Source of the DNA: Pseudoalteromonas sp. P1-25
GTDB lineage: Bacteria; Pseudomonadota; Gammaproteobacteria; Enterobacterales; Alteromonadaceae
DNA: 64,000 nucleotides
Direction of reading: 5' to 3'
Assembly (NCBI RefSeq): GCF_001401805.1
Contig: NZ_LKDW01000020.1
Span: 16,246-80,245 of the forward strand
Shown here: one piece after another, positions 46,385 through 56,593 of the stretch
Layout: each line of letters begins with the position of its first letter
Numbering within the stretch: the stretch's first letter is position 1
Notes under the pieces: model-generated
The model's database searches: none
Seen by the model: only the letters and a program-made list of their open reading frames with translations
Told to the model about the DNA's origin: nothing
Program-made: the position numbers and the translations under genes

Positions 46385-47413
46385 ATGTCTGCAACTAGTC
46401 GTCAACTTACTTTAGCATCACGCCCGCACGGTGCCCCAACCGATGAAAACTTTGAACTGAAATCAGTAGATTTACCAGCGCTTGAAGATGGCGAGGTGCT
46501 GCTGCGCACTATTTACCTTTCACTTGACCCTTATATGCGTGGCCGCATGAGCGATGCTAAATCGTATGCCGATCCGGTCAATGTAGGCGATGTAATGGTA
46601 GGCGCTACCGTGTGCCAAGTAGAAGAGTCTAAAAACGATAAGTTTAGCGAAGGTGAATGGGTGCTTGCCTACACTGGTTGGCAAAGTTACGCCATTAGTA
46701 ACGGTGAAGGCTTAATGCAATTAGGTAAAGAGCCAGAGAACCCTTCGTATGCACTGGGTATTTTAGGTATGCCAGGCTTTACCGCTTACATGGGCTTACT
46801 TGATATTGGCGCACCTAAAGAAGGTGAAACTGTTGTAGTAGCCGCCGCTACAGGGCCGGTTGGTGCAACCGTTGGCCAAATAGCTAAAATTAAAGGCTGT
46901 AAAGTGGTAGGCGTTGCTGGTGGCAGCGAAAAATGTAGCCACGCAGTTGAAAAGCTAGGCTTTGATGCTTGTATTGATCACAAAGCCGATGACTTTGCAG
47001 ATCAGCTAGAAAAAGCTTGTGATAATGGCATAGATGTTTATTACGAAAATGTGGGCGGCAAAGTGTTTGATGCCGTATTGCCTCTACTTAATACCGCAGC
47101 CCGTGTTCCACTATGTGGTTTAGTATCACAATATAACTCTACCAGCCTGCCTGATGGGCCTGACCGTATGGGTATGCTAATGGGCCAATTGCTTACTAAG
47201 CGTATTAAAATGCAAGGCTTTATAATTTTTGACGATTACGGCCATCGCTACGACGAATTTGCACAAGACATGCAAAAATGGCTTAAAGAAGGCAAAGTAC
47301 AATACCGCGAGCACATGGTAGAAGGTATTGAGAACACTGTAAGCGCATTTAACGATATGCTTAGTGGTAAAAACTTTGGTAAAACCGTGGTTAAAATTAA
47401 CGAGCCTCTTTAA
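46385..47413 (+). CDS. curA: NADPH-dependent zinc-free MDR reductase (CurA-like)
   Basis: 342 residues, closely resembling E. coli curcumin/dihydrocurcumin reductase. It shares the near-identical N-terminal stretch ASRPHGAPTDENFEL with LRTIYLSLDPYMRGRMSD, the Rossmann segment ATGPVGATVGQIAKIKG and NVGGKVFDAVLPLLN. The family reduces conjugated alkenals and alkenones. It is followed 48 bases later by a glutathione transferase gene, consistent with electrophile detoxification. ATG 46385 has AAGGAG upstream. Confidence 0.93.
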   Translation: MSATSRQLTLASRPHGAPTDENFELKSVDLPALEDGEVLLRTIYLSLDPYMRGRMSDAKSYADPVNVGDVMVGATVCQVEESKNDKFSEGEWVLAYTGWQSYAISNGEGLMQLGKEPENPSYALGILGMPGFTAYMGLLDIGAPKEGETVVVAAATGPVGATVGQIAKIKGCKVVGVAGGSEKCSHAVEKLGFDACIDHKADDFADQLEKACDNGIDVYYENVGGKVFDAVLPLLNTAARVPLCGLVSQYNSTSLPDGPDRMGMLMGQLLTKRIKMQGFIIFDDYGHRYDEFAQDMQKWLKEGKVQYREHMVEGIENTVSAFNDMLSGKNFGKTVVKINEPL

Positions 47414-47461
47414 ATTTTACAAAGCGTTACTGCACACGCAGTAACGCCAACAAGGACAGAC

Positions 47462-48079
47462 ATGATAAAACTACACCATTTAAATAAATCCCGTTCTAAA
47501 CGTATTATTTGGCTTTTAGAAGAGCTAGATGTTGATTACGAAATTGTTGCCTACCAGCGCAATACAGAAACCTTTTTAGCCCCTGACGAACTTAAAAAAG
47601 TACACCAATTAGGTAAGTCTCCTGTTATTGAAGACGATGGTTTAATTGTTACCGAATCTGGCGCCATTACCGATTACCTAATTACTAAGTACGGTAACGG
47701 AAAGTTTGCGCCAAAGGCAGGCACTGCTGAATATGTAGATTATCAGCAATGGCTACACTTTGCTGAAAGCTCAGCTATTTTACCGCTATTACTTAAAATG
47801 TTTGTTTTAAAAGATGGCGCTAAAACAACCTTTTTAGAAAATTACGCAGACGCAGAAACCGTTAAAGTAATTAGCTACTTTAACGACCGACTGCAAGGTA
47901 AACGTTATTTAGTAGGCGACACCCTAACTGGTGCCGATATTATGATGTCGTTTATTGTTGAAATAGTTAAAAACTCAGGCCAGCTAGGTCACTTTAAAAA
48001 CCTAGTAAAATACGATGAGCAATTACAAAGCCACGAGAAGTTTCATACGGCTAATGAGCTAGAAGCTAAATACGATTAA
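47462..48079 (+). CDS. glutathione S-transferase
   Basis: 205 residues. N-terminal thioredoxin-like domain (HHLNKSRSKRIIWLLEEL, the serine of SRS being the probable activating residue; then GKSPVIEDD and TESGAITDYL) and a C-terminal helical domain. It is in an operon with curA, ending at a strong terminator. Confidence 0.93.
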   Translation: MIKLHHLNKSRSKRIIWLLEELDVDYEIVAYQRNTETFLAPDELKKVHQLGKSPVIEDDGLIVTESGAITDYLITKYGNGKFAPKAGTAEYVDYQQWLHFAESSAILPLLLKMFVLKDGAKTTFLENYADAETVKVISYFNDRLQGKRYLVGDTLTGADIMMSFIVEIVKNSGQLGHFKNLVKYDEQLQSHEKFHTANELEAKYD

Positions 48080-48099
48080 GTACAAAACACAGATAAACC

Positions 48100-48124
48100 A
48101 AAGGGGCTTTTAAGCCCCTTTTTT
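48100..48124 (+). terminator. terminator of curA-gst
   Basis: AAAGGGGCTT/AAGCCCCTTT stem with a minimal loop and a T run. Confidence 0.88.
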
Positions 48125-48291
48125 AATACGTCTGCTTCAATGATTCCCAACAATGCACTCCTCCCGATAAAGTTTGTAAAATAAATTAACAATTACCGGT
48201 CTATTATTGCTTAAATGCACTTTTTTTGGTGCATAATATTATAAATACCTCATTAATCACCTTTGGTTAGTGTTTAAATTGGAAAATAACT

Positions 48292-49914
48292 ATGACAATC
48301 AACATGCGCCTAGTAACGGGCTTTGGCATTATTTTAGCTATGATGCTTATTTTGACTGTGATTGGTATATCGCGGGTAAGCCTTATTAATAGCAACATAA
48401 CGCATATGACCGACGTAAATTCGGTAAAACAGCGTTACGCAATTAACTTTAGAGGTAGCGTACACGACCGTGCTATAGCACTTAGAGATGTAGTTTTAAT
48501 AACCGAGCAAAGCACATTAAATACAGTGTTAACTGATATAAAAGAGCTGGATGCATTTTATCAAACCTCAAGTCGTGCTATGCGTGCTTTAGTGAGTGAA
48601 ATGAGCAGCGAAGAGCGCGCGTTAATAACTAAAATTAACCAAATAGAACAACAAACGCAGCCGTATATTAAAGCGGTTATTAATGCTAAAAATAGCGAGA
48701 ACTTAAACGAGGCGTCGCGTATTTTATTAACCGATGCCCGCCCTGCATTTACGCTTTGGTTAAACACTATAAACCAGTTTATAGATTTACAAGAGCAAGC
48801 AAATCAGGCCACAACCGTTGAAACCCGCGAAGTAGCTAGCTCCTTTGCAGTATGGATGATTGCGCTTACTGCGTTTGCTATTTTAATTGGTGCAAGCGTG
48901 GCGTACGTAATTAGTTTGCGTATAAGAGATTCTGTAGGTGGTGAGCCACAAGAAGCCGCTAAAGTAATAGCGCTAATTTCACAAGGCGATTTAACTGCAA
49001 ATGTAGATTCGTGCTGCCCAAATAGCATGATGGCCTCAGTAGCCGTTATGCAAAGTAAATTAAAAACTATTGTAGATAGCATTATTAATTCATCTGATGA
49101 GCTCTCTACGCACTCGGCAAGTGTTGCCTCTGGCTCACAACAAGCACTTAGCGCAGCCGATGCGCAGGTTACCTACACAAACTCTGCAGTAAGTAGCTTA
49201 GAAGACATGAGCCGCAGTATAAACGCAGTTGCAGGCTCTGTTAAACAAACTGAAGATAACTCAAAGGTAACCGCGCAATTATCGCAGCAAGGCAGTATTG
49301 CAGTGCAAAAGGTGGCAGCCGAAATTGAGCAAATTTCCGTAACGGTTAAAGCCACCGTACATCAAGTGAATGTGCTGCAAGAACATGTAAAACACATTGG
49401 CGATATATTAAGTGTGATCCGCAGTATTTCTGATCAAACTAATTTATTAGCGCTTAATGCAGCAATAGAAGCAGCACGTGCAGGTGAATCTGGCCGAGGC
49501 TTTGCTGTTGTAGCCGACGAAGTAAGGCAGCTTGCCCAACGTACAGGCGATGCGACCGGCGACATTGAAAAAATGATTTTACAAGTGCAAGAAAACACGC
49601 AAGCGTCGGTAACCGCTATGGAAACCACCGTACCCCAGGTAGAAAATGGCTTAACTCTAACCCACGAGGCAAATGAGCTGCTTAACCAAATACAACAACA
49701 AGCCAACGACTCATTAAATAATGTGCTTGAAATTGTAGAAGCCACATCAAACCAAGTAGCAACCGTTGCACAAATTAGTTCAGGCGTTGAAGAAATTGCC
49801 AATATGTCGCAAGAAACCAGCCAATCGCTTAATAACAATGCGCAAAAAGCCGTTGCACTAGCCGACCTTTCAACAACATTAAAACAATACATTAGTTACT
49901 TTAAAGTGAAGTAA
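48292..49914 (+). CDS. membrane methyl-accepting chemotaxis protein
   Basis: 540 residues. Transmembrane helix 1 (about 7-27), a four-helix-bundle periplasmic sensor (about 30-180), helix 2 (about 185-208), a HAMP-like linker ([15 protein letters not shown], then [10 protein letters not shown]) and the signalling domain with the conserved tip [20 protein letters not shown] and [16 protein letters not shown]. No C-terminal CheR/CheB-tethering pentapeptide. The ligand is unknown. Confidence 0.95.
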   Translation: MTINMRLVTGFGIILAMMLILTVIGISRVSLINSNITHMTDVNSVKQRYAINFRGSVHDRAIALRDVVLITEQSTLNTVLTDIKELDAFYQTSSRAMRALVSEMSSEERALITKINQIEQQTQPYIKAVINAKNSENLNEASRILLTDARPAFTLWLNTINQFIDLQEQANQATTVETREVASSFAVWMIALTAFAILIGASVAYVISLRIRDSVGGEPQEAAKVIALISQGDLTANVDSCCPNSMMASVAVMQSKLKTIVDSIINSSDELSTHSASVASGSQQALSAADAQVTYTNSAVSSLEDMSRSINAVAGSVKQTEDNSKVTAQLSQQGSIAVQKVAAEIEQISVTVKATVHQVNVLQEHVKHIGDILSVIRSISDQTNLLALNAAIEAARAGESGRGFAVVADEVRQLAQRTGDATGDIEKMILQVQENTQASVTAMETTVPQVENGLTLTHEANELLNQIQQQANDSLNNVLEIVEATSNQVATVAQISSGVEEIANMSQETSQSLNNNAQKAVALADLSTTLKQYISYFKVK

Positions 49915-49932
49915 TTTTTTAACGCATACAAC

Positions 49933-49957
49933 AAAGGGGCTTTCAAGCCCCTTTATT
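49933..49957 (+). terminator. terminator after the chemoreceptor
   Basis: AAAGGGGCTT-TC-AAGCCCCTTT stem followed by ATT. Very similar to the one after gst. Confidence 0.8.
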
Positions 49958-49976
49958 ATTTGCACGTATGTTTTTA

Positions 49977-50142
49977 TTATGCCAATCCACATAATTAAGT
50001 GATCTATTTTGAGGATGGATAAACGTGTTGATAGCAAGGCAAAAAAATCGCTATTTAGTTGTTCTAAATGAGAATTTTTTAACGCAGATAGTGGCACGTT
50101 TAGCCCCTGAAAACGATTAAGTATTATTACGGATTGGTATTA
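49977..50142. repeat. 166-bp repeat with TAATACCAATCC-type tips (copy B)
   Basis: Terminal inverted repeats TTATGCCAATCC and GGATTGGTATTA (10 of 12 match). The left part shares CATAATTAAGTGATCTATTTTGAGG with copy A. The terminal TTA is the stop codon of the YkgJ-type gene on the minus strand. No coding frame. Confidence 0.7.
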
Positions 50143-50448
50143 AATACCCGCTATTTCGCGCTCAGTAATACACTCGTTTGAGGCCATTTCGAACTCGCGG
50201 CACGTAAGTGGGCGGTTTTCGTAAATAGTACACATTAGCGTGTTACGGTCGAGTGCTTGGCACCAACCGTCGTCACCTCGTTTCATTACTTCGCTGCCCC
50301 ACTTATCGTAATCAATGTATTGAAAAGGCACGCCCGTGTCGGTCACTATGCGCACTTCTAATTGGCAGCAACATGCCTGGCAATTAGCGCAGGTTACAGG
50401 CTCAGGTGCAGAGGAGATAGTTTTACTTGGAATAACAGTGTTAGGCAT
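50140..50448 (-). CDS. YkgJ-family cysteine cluster protein
   Basis: 102 residues. Cysteine pattern CANCQACCCQLE near residue 20, then GWCQAL, CTIYENRPLTCREFE and a final cysteine: the CxxCxxCC family (PF03692), which binds iron or zinc. The function is not established. The stop codon is supplied by the end of repeat copy B. Confidence 0.85.
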   Translation of the reverse strand: MPNTVIPSKTISSAPEPVTCANCQACCCQLEVRIVTDTGVPFQYIDYDKWGSEVMKRGDDGWCQALDRNTLMCTIYENRPLTCREFEMASNECITEREIAGI

Positions 50449-50489
50449 AGTGACTTAATAAAAAAGAGTAAGCCACTAGGATACAGGAA

Positions 50490-50516
50490 CTCATACCAAT
50501 TGCATTAAATAGCTAT
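50490..50516. repeat. solo end of the TACCAA repeat family
   Basis: CTCATACCAATTGCATTAAA followed by TAGCTAT resembles the left end of copies A and B but has no matching right end. It lies immediately past the recQ stop. Confidence 0.45.
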
Positions 50517-50519
50517 AAA

Positions 50520-52448
50520 TTAGCGTGCTAGTAGTTTTGCTTTTATATCGCTGTAGCGCATTTGCTCGCAAAGCGCAAAGCCGCTCAGTTGGCGTACTTT
50601 ATTACGAGCAAATAATGGCACACTCATGCCCGCTAAAAAGCGGCACTGGGTTTCAATACCTACACTGTGAATGCCTTTTGTTGCCATGTGCGCTAAAAAC
50701 TCATCCACTTTTTGATAAATAACGTCATCGGCAATGTGAGCAGGCTCTATTGAATACTCAAGCTTTACCGCATTACCACGGCATACACTGCAATGCCCGC
50801 ATTGCGCAGGGGCATTATTATCATCAAAATAACGCGCTAAGTTATAACTTAAGCAACTTTGTAGCTCAAAAAAGCGTACCAATGCAGCTATACGTTTAAT
50901 CTCGGCTTGTTCTTTTTCACTAAAATAGCTGTGTAATTGCTTTGCAAGCTCAGGGTTATTTATCACCTCACTATGCACTTTGTACACTTGGGTAATACGT
51001 TTGGTTTCAAGGGTTATTAGGTTTTTTTCGGCTAGGTAGTCAAGCGCGGCCACTACGCGTTTACGGTCAACCTGCGCGGCTTGTGTAAGGGTGTCGAAAT
51101 TAAGCGTGCCCCATATTTTTTTAAAGTCGGTATGGCTAAATATTTGCGTTAAAAAGGCTTGGCGCTGCTCGTCAAACTGGCTCAGTAGTTCGTTTTTATC
51201 AACCAAAAACTTGTATTTAAAATCGGCGTAGTAAGCATATTGCGGCGTTATTGCGCCTTGCATTTCTAGTTGTACCAGCAATGTTTTAAGCGCTAGTTGG
51301 CGAATATTACTCTCGCTCGATAAGCTGTACTCTTGCATTTCCCATTGCTGGGGCTGGGCTTTAATATCGTTAATTACGTATTCAATGCCGCTAAGCTCAG
51401 GGGTGTCGCCGTACACAAAGTTTTCTACTGTGTTTAGGCCATCTAAATTAGCCAGGGTGTAGCAGTTTGATGGGTTGCAATCGCGCCCTGCTCGGCCAAT
51501 TTCTTGGCTGTAGTTTTCAATTGATTTTGGTAAATCGTAATGAATAACAAAACGAATATCTGATTTATCAACGCCCATACCAAAGGCTATAGTTGCTACT
51601 ACTACGTTAATTTTACCCGCCATAAAATCATCTTGAATTTGCCACCTAAGTGTATCTTCAAGCCCTGCATGATATGCAACCGCCTGTATACCTTGCGCAC
51701 TTAACGTGTTTGCTACTTGCTCAGCACTTTGCTGAAGCGTTACATACACAATTCCCGGGCCGTTTTGCGCACGCACTATGTTAGTAAGCTCAGTATTTTT
51801 ATCAGCTGTTTTTACACTTAGTACGCTTAAATCAAGGTTAGCGCGGTAAAAGCCCGTTTGTACAATACACTCTGGGGCAATATTAAAACGCTCACTCATA
51901 TCGCGTTTTACTTTTTTAGTGGCGGTAGCGGTAAGTAATAGTACCAGTGGAATATTTAGCTCTTCGCGGTATCGCGGTAGTTTAAGGTAGTCGGGTCTAA
52001 AGTTATGGCCCCATTCCGATATACAGTGCGCCTCATCTACCACCAGCATAGACAGCGCAACTTGGCTTATAAACTCTCTAAAACGCTCGTTTTTAAAACG
52101 CTCAACCGACACCATTAATACTTTAATTTTACCATTTCGCACATCGTTCATTACAGTGCTGCTTTGCATTTGGTCTTGGCTCGAATCAAGGCTTGCCGCG
52201 TAAATACCTTTGCTATTTAAAAAGCTAATTTGATCTTTCATCAAGGCAAGTAAAGGCGACACCACCAAAGTTAAGTTAGGTAAATGCATAGCCGTTAACT
52301 GATAACACAACGACTTACCCGACCCCGTAGGAAATATAGCCAGTGACGACTGCCCATTTAAAAGCTGCTCAATAGTTTGCTGTTGCCCTGCCCTAAATTG
52401 GCTAAAACCAAAATGCTGCTCAAGTGATGTAATTAATGGCGTGGTCAT
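50520..52448 (-). CDS. RecQ-family ATP-dependent DNA helicase
   Basis: 642 residues. Helicase motifs: FPTGSGKSLCYQ (Walker A), VVDEAHCISEWGHNFR (DEAH with the aromatic loop), LTATATKKV, FGMGVDKSDIRFVIH and YSQEIGRAGRD. A RecQ zinc-binding cysteine set ends CGHCSVC. A winged-helix region precedes it. The C-terminus does not look like a standard HRDC domain, so this may be a paralogue rather than the canonical RecQ. It is probably a 3'-5' DNA helicase in repair. ATG 52448 has AAGGA upstream. Confidence 0.92.
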   Translation of the reverse strand: MTTPLITSLEQHFGFSQFRAGQQQTIEQLLNGQSSLAIFPTGSGKSLCYQLTAMHLPNLTLVVSPLLALMKDQISFLNSKGIYAASLDSSQDQMQSSTVMNDVRNGKIKVLMVSVERFKNERFREFISQVALSMLVVDEAHCISEWGHNFRPDYLKLPRYREELNIPLVLLLTATATKKVKRDMSERFNIAPECIVQTGFYRANLDLSVLSVKTADKNTELTNIVRAQNGPGIVYVTLQQSAEQVANTLSAQGIQAVAYHAGLEDTLRWQIQDDFMAGKINVVVATIAFGMGVDKSDIRFVIHYDLPKSIENYSQEIGRAGRDCNPSNCYTLANLDGLNTVENFVYGDTPELSGIEYVINDIKAQPQQWEMQEYSLSSESNIRQLALKTLLVQLEMQGAITPQYAYYADFKYKFLVDKNELLSQFDEQRQAFLTQIFSHTDFKKIWGTLNFDTLTQAAQVDRKRVVAALDYLAEKNLITLETKRITQVYKVHSEVINNPELAKQLHSYFSEKEQAEIKRIAALVRFFELQSCLSYNLARYFDDNNAPAQCGHCSVCRGNAVKLEYSIEPAHIADDVIYQKVDEFLAHMATKGIHSVGIETQCRFLAGMSVPLFARNKVRQLSGFALCEQMRYSDIKAKLLAR

Positions 52449-52950
52449 AAATATCCTTTTAGGCTAGGGAATAGGCTTTAACAGCAAAAGTGCAACGTAA
52501 ATGAAATATTTGCATATACCCCAAAGCATCTCAATATAAGAGTGTCTGTTGGCATTAAAAGCAATTTGGATTAACCATAAATTGCAAGTATTAGCGGCTT
52601 TGTTGCAACAATCAACAAACCAGAAAAACCTACTTTAAATCAATACAATAAAAGATTTAAAAGCATTTAATACCAGCGTTATCCCCTACTAAAGCAAGCT
52701 GCCTTTTCTGTAAAGTAACGCCTTTATGTTAGGCCCCTGTAAAGCGCTAAATTTTTCATATCAAGGCAATTTAGACCTTAGTATACAACAAATAAGCTTA
52801 TCAATTGCTGACATATGTTTTATTTAGGCGCAAAATACGCAGCAGATGCTCAATGGTGCTAACAGCCAAGCTAATTTTGTATACCCAAGTGATTTTTTAT
52901 AAGCGTTATAAGCAGATTATTTGGGTATATTATTTTTTAAGGGCATTGCT
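52449..52950. other. recQ-ndh divergent intergenic region with short inverted repeat
   Basis: Holds the divergent promoters. A 50-bp element at 52880-52929 has inverted tips TATACCCAAGT and ATTTGGGTATA, the same tips as the 262-bp element at 14126, and ends 21 bases before the ndh ATG. No gene is seen. Confidence 0.55.
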
Positions 52951-54255
52951 ATGAATATAACTAAACCTAAAATCGTCGTTATTGGCGGTGGCGCAGGCGG
53001 ACTAGAGCTAGCAACACAATTAGGGCATAAATTAGGGAAGAGAAAACAAGCCGAAATTCTTTTAATCGATAAAAACCGTACCCACATATGGAAGCCGTTA
53101 CTACACGAAGTAGCGACAGGCTCTATTGACCCCGATTTAGATGGCGTTGTGTATTCAGCCCACGCTGCAAAACATCATTATAATTTTCAGCTTGGTACAT
53201 TTTGCGACATAGACCAAAGCAACAAAACCATTACCCTCGCGCCGCATCTTGATGAACTAGGCCACACTATTTTGCCAAAGCGTAGCGTACGCTACGATCA
53301 CCTTGTTATTGCCATAGGCAGTGTAAGTAACGACTTTAATACCCCAGGTATAAAAGATCATTGCTACTTTTTAGACTCAAACCAGCAAGCTGAGCGTTTT
53401 CAGCATTCTCTACTCGACAGTTTTACTCGCCTGCATCAAGACGATAACCAACAGCAATCATTAAATATTGCCATTGTTGGCGGCGGCGCAACCGGCGTTG
53501 AGCTATCAGCAGAGCTTTACCATGTGTCTGAACTACTGAAGCTCTATGGCCTTACAAATATGTCGTCTAAGCGTTTACATATACACCTAATTGAAGCGGG
53601 GCCGCGTATTTTACCCGCTCTACCCGAGCGCATTGCCGATAGTGCAAAACGCGAATTATTAAAGCTAGGTGTAAACGTACGAGAGCAAACACAGGTTAAA
53701 GAAGCTACCGAGCAAGGGTTTATAACAAAAGACGAAGAACACATAGACGCCGATATAATGGTGTGGGCTGCCGGTGTAAAAGCGCCTGACTTTATTAAAG
53801 ATTTAGGTATTTTTGAGCTTACCCGTAGCAACCAAATTAAGGTTAACGAGTTTTTACAAAGCACTGTAGATGAAAGCATTTTTGTACTTGGTGATTGCTG
53901 CGCCTTTACCCAAGAAGACGGAAAGCTCGTTCCACCGCGCGCACAATCGGCGCATCAAATGGCGCTGTGTGTAGAAAAAAACCTCATTGCCACGTTAAAA
54001 CAACAGCCACTGTGTGGCTTTAAATATAGCGACCATGGCTCGCTCGTTAACTTATCGCGCTACAGTACGGTAGGTAATTTAATGGGTAACTTAACCAGCA
54101 ATACCTTTTTTATAGAAGGTAAAATTGCCCGTTTTATGTATATATCGCTGTATCGTATGCACCAGCGCGCCATACACGGCAGCGCAAAAACCTTTGCATT
54201 ATGGATAAGCGAAAAAGTACTGCGTGTTGTACGCCCTAAAATGAAATTGCACTAG
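52951..54255 (+). CDS. ndh: type II NADH dehydrogenase (NDH-2)
   Basis: 434 residues from ATG 52951, preceded by AAGGG. FAD-binding GGGAGGLELA near the N-terminus, an NADH-binding GGGATGVELSAEL in the middle, VWAAGVKAP and a second FAD motif FVLGDCCAF. The amphipathic C-terminus attaches the enzyme peripherally to the inner membrane. It passes electrons from NADH to quinone without pumping protons. Confidence 0.95.
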   Translation: MNITKPKIVVIGGGAGGLELATQLGHKLGKRKQAEILLIDKNRTHIWKPLLHEVATGSIDPDLDGVVYSAHAAKHHYNFQLGTFCDIDQSNKTITLAPHLDELGHTILPKRSVRYDHLVIAIGSVSNDFNTPGIKDHCYFLDSNQQAERFQHSLLDSFTRLHQDDNQQQSLNIAIVGGGATGVELSAELYHVSELLKLYGLTNMSSKRLHIHLIEAGPRILPALPERIADSAKRELLKLGVNVREQTQVKEATEQGFITKDEEHIDADIMVWAAGVKAPDFIKDLGIFELTRSNQIKVNEFLQSTVDESIFVLGDCCAFTQEDGKLVPPRAQSAHQMALCVEKNLIATLKQQPLCGFKYSDHGSLVNLSRYSTVGNLMGNLTSNTFFIEGKIARFMYISLYRMHQRAIHGSAKTFALWISEKVLRVVRPKMKLH

Positions 54256-54280
54256 TACATATACACCAGCTAAATAGTCA

Positions 54281-54326
54281 AAAAGCTTTAATAGGTAATG
54301 TAAATTATCTTTTAAAGCTTTTTTGC
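54281..54326 (+). terminator. terminator of ndh
   Basis: AAAAGCTTTAA/TTAAAGCTTTT stem with a long loop and a T run. Confidence 0.7.
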
Positions 54327-54391
54327 TTTATGCGTATTTAAAAGAGTACCATGTAGATAAATATATTTGTGAATTCAAGGGATTGACGCTA

Positions 54392-56482
54392 ATGAAAAAA
54401 GTACTTTTTGGAATTGTAACAATCACTGCCTTGGCTGTTTATTTTTTCCAAACTCAACCTCATTTTGAAGATGTTGAGCACACTGAAAAAGTGGAACCAA
54501 CCACCACTGAGCCCAGTATAGTTAATAAAAATAAGCCAAGTGAGGACTCACCACTACAGGTAGTTAATAAACTAAAAAAGCAAATTAGCCTGTGTAGAGA
54601 TCAATCACAACAACAAAGTACTAAAATACAAACCTTGAATCAGTCGCTTGTTTCATTTTTTGTAAGTGAACTCAAAAAAGGGACATCGGTATCCACGCTT
54701 TTAAAGTATTCAACTTTATCAAAGCTTAATCAGCGCACATACATTGCCCTTTTAAAAGACGCCATTGTTGCTGAGCAAAAGCAGCAACTTAACATTACTC
54801 ACTCTTTAAACGAGTTAGCTAATTGGCAAGGTATTGAAGCAATTAAAAACCTCACCAACGACAAAGTAAAAAAACTACTCAAAGATTTAGGCAACAGTAG
54901 CACGGCTCCACCGGGGCTTACTATTAGCTTGCCTGTTGATGAAAATGTACAAAAAGAAACGCTTTACGCTTTATTAAGCAACACCGATACATTTACAACT
55001 TATGTGCAATCGTTTATTAAAGTTGAGGGTAGTGAGGTAATATCCCCAGCAACATTATTCGTACTTAACGCAAATAAACTCTCGCTTAAAGAGTTTGAGC
55101 AAGCTATTTCATCTAACCAATTTACAGTGAATGAAGTGGCTACCGCTATAAAAAATGATATACCTAATGAATATATTATTGCCCTTTTACAGCAAGTTCC
55201 CGCGCTAGATGCTATGCCGCTATACGAACAAAACACTGTTTTATATAACTTAGCTGATATTGCGGTCAGTAAATTTAATTTACCCCTTGTAGAAGCACTA
55301 CAAGAAAAAGGGATTACGCCAACCAACGAGCCTGGTTTATTTACAGGGTTAGACGTAGCTATTGTAAACCTGCCAAAAAGCGGCAACTTAACCCTAGCCC
55401 CATTAGATACTAAACACACCCAGCTTTTGGACTATCTTAAAAAGCGTGGTTACAAGGCACATAGCGGCAATGCGAATAACGACCTAAATAACCAAGGGGT
55501 ATTTTTTGTAAATGACTTTATTTACCAGCAAGGTGCCTATATTAATAAGCAGGACAACCCTACGCAATACGCTTACTTTAGCCCTATAGGTAGAATAAGC
55601 AATGCAGAGTTACCTAAAGTAACAACTAACGATAATTCTGCCATAGCTACTTATTTAATAGACCTAGAACAACAAAAAAATGAGCTACAAGCGCGTAGTA
55701 GCAATTGTAATGATCTACATAAAGAGTTAAAAACCGCCGAACAGTTGGTTGATAAAAGGCAAGCTTACAATCAAGTTTGGAATGCAAATGAAGAACACGG
55801 TGATAACACCCCAGCCGTTTTGCACGCAATAGACCCTGTATTAGTTAACTACTGGTTTGCTTCACAAAACAATCAGCATTCATACGGTAGAAGCCAAAGC
55901 ACATTTAGCGAACTATTATCTAAAGAGCAATACCAAAAAGCGTATGAGTACAGCCTTAGTACAGTATTAACTCAAGCCGAAACGGATACGCTTTTTTCTT
56001 TATTACTGTTAAAACCTGATGATTTAATCACTCTTTGGCAAAGCCGAGTAGAACCTAAGCCACCGAGTGATTTACTTCGATTGAGCAAACTTCCACTTAG
56101 TCAATGGCAAAAACTAAAACACGCTGGTTTTGATTTTTCGATTACCGACGTGTATGGCCGCGACGTATACCTTCAAGCAATGTTTGCCTCAAACGATATA
56201 GTGCAATTTTTAATTGATAATAAAATACCCTCTGATACAAAAAAGCTGGGCGTAGATATACTCGACCTAGCGCTAGAACAAAGCTATAACCAAGGGAAAT
56301 TAAGCAAAAACGTTCCTCTAGCGCTACAACTTGTAAAGGAGTTTGAGCCAAACCACTTAGCCCGCGTAGCACGATTAAAAATGTTTTACCCTGAGGTTTA
56401 TCAGCAGTTAATTCAGCTAAAACCAGCGCTTAAGCCTGCCCAAGGCACAGAGCTAAATCATTATATGTTTGATAATCACTAA
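54392..56482 (+). CDS. signal-anchored ankyrin-like protein, unknown
   Basis: 696 residues from ATG 54392, whose product begins with a membrane anchor or signal (MKKVLFGIVTITALAVYFF). A charged, Thr/Glu-rich linker follows, then a long helical region and poorly conserved ankyrin-like repeats (for example NLADIAVSKFNLPLVEALQEKG, and DVYLQAMFASNDIVQFLIDN near the end). No named family is recognised. It is probably periplasmic. It lies 111 bases upstream of the DUF2235 hydrolase on the same strand; a pairing, for example as an inhibitor, is only a possibility. Confidence 0.65.
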   Translation: MKKVLFGIVTITALAVYFFQTQPHFEDVEHTEKVEPTTTEPSIVNKNKPSEDSPLQVVNKLKKQISLCRDQSQQQSTKIQTLNQSLVSFFVSELKKGTSVSTLLKYSTLSKLNQRTYIALLKDAIVAEQKQQLNITHSLNELANWQGIEAIKNLTNDKVKKLLKDLGNSSTAPPGLTISLPVDENVQKETLYALLSNTDTFTTYVQSFIKVEGSEVISPATLFVLNANKLSLKEFEQAISSNQFTVNEVATAIKNDIPNEYIIALLQQVPALDAMPLYEQNTVLYNLADIAVSKFNLPLVEALQEKGITPTNEPGLFTGLDVAIVNLPKSGNLTLAPLDTKHTQLLDYLKKRGYKAHSGNANNDLNNQGVFFVNDFIYQQGAYINKQDNPTQYAYFSPIGRISNAELPKVTTNDNSAIATYLIDLEQQKNELQARSSNCNDLHKELKTAEQLVDKRQAYNQVWNANEEHGDNTPAVLHAIDPVLVNYWFASQNNQHSYGRSQSTFSELLSKEQYQKAYEYSLSTVLTQAETDTLFSLLLLKPDDLITLWQSRVEPKPPSDLLRLSKLPLSQWQKLKHAGFDFSITDVYGRDVYLQAMFASNDIVQFLIDNKIPSDTKKLGVDILDLALEQSYNQGKLSKNVPLALQLVKEFEPNHLARVARLKMFYPEVYQQLIQLKPALKPAQGTELNHYMFDNH

Positions 56483-56593
56483 ATAACCCGCTAAGCACGC
56501 TAATGCCCTTAGCGTGCTATATAGCTAAATTAATGTCTTTAATATTTAACATTGCCTATGTAGAGTATTTAAAACAATTAAAGGATTAGGGCT

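Noticed and set aside
56494..56518. AGCACGCTAA hairpin after the ankyrin-like gene as a terminator
   Set aside because: The 10-bp stem is good but lacks a following T run, so it cannot be called an intrinsic terminator.
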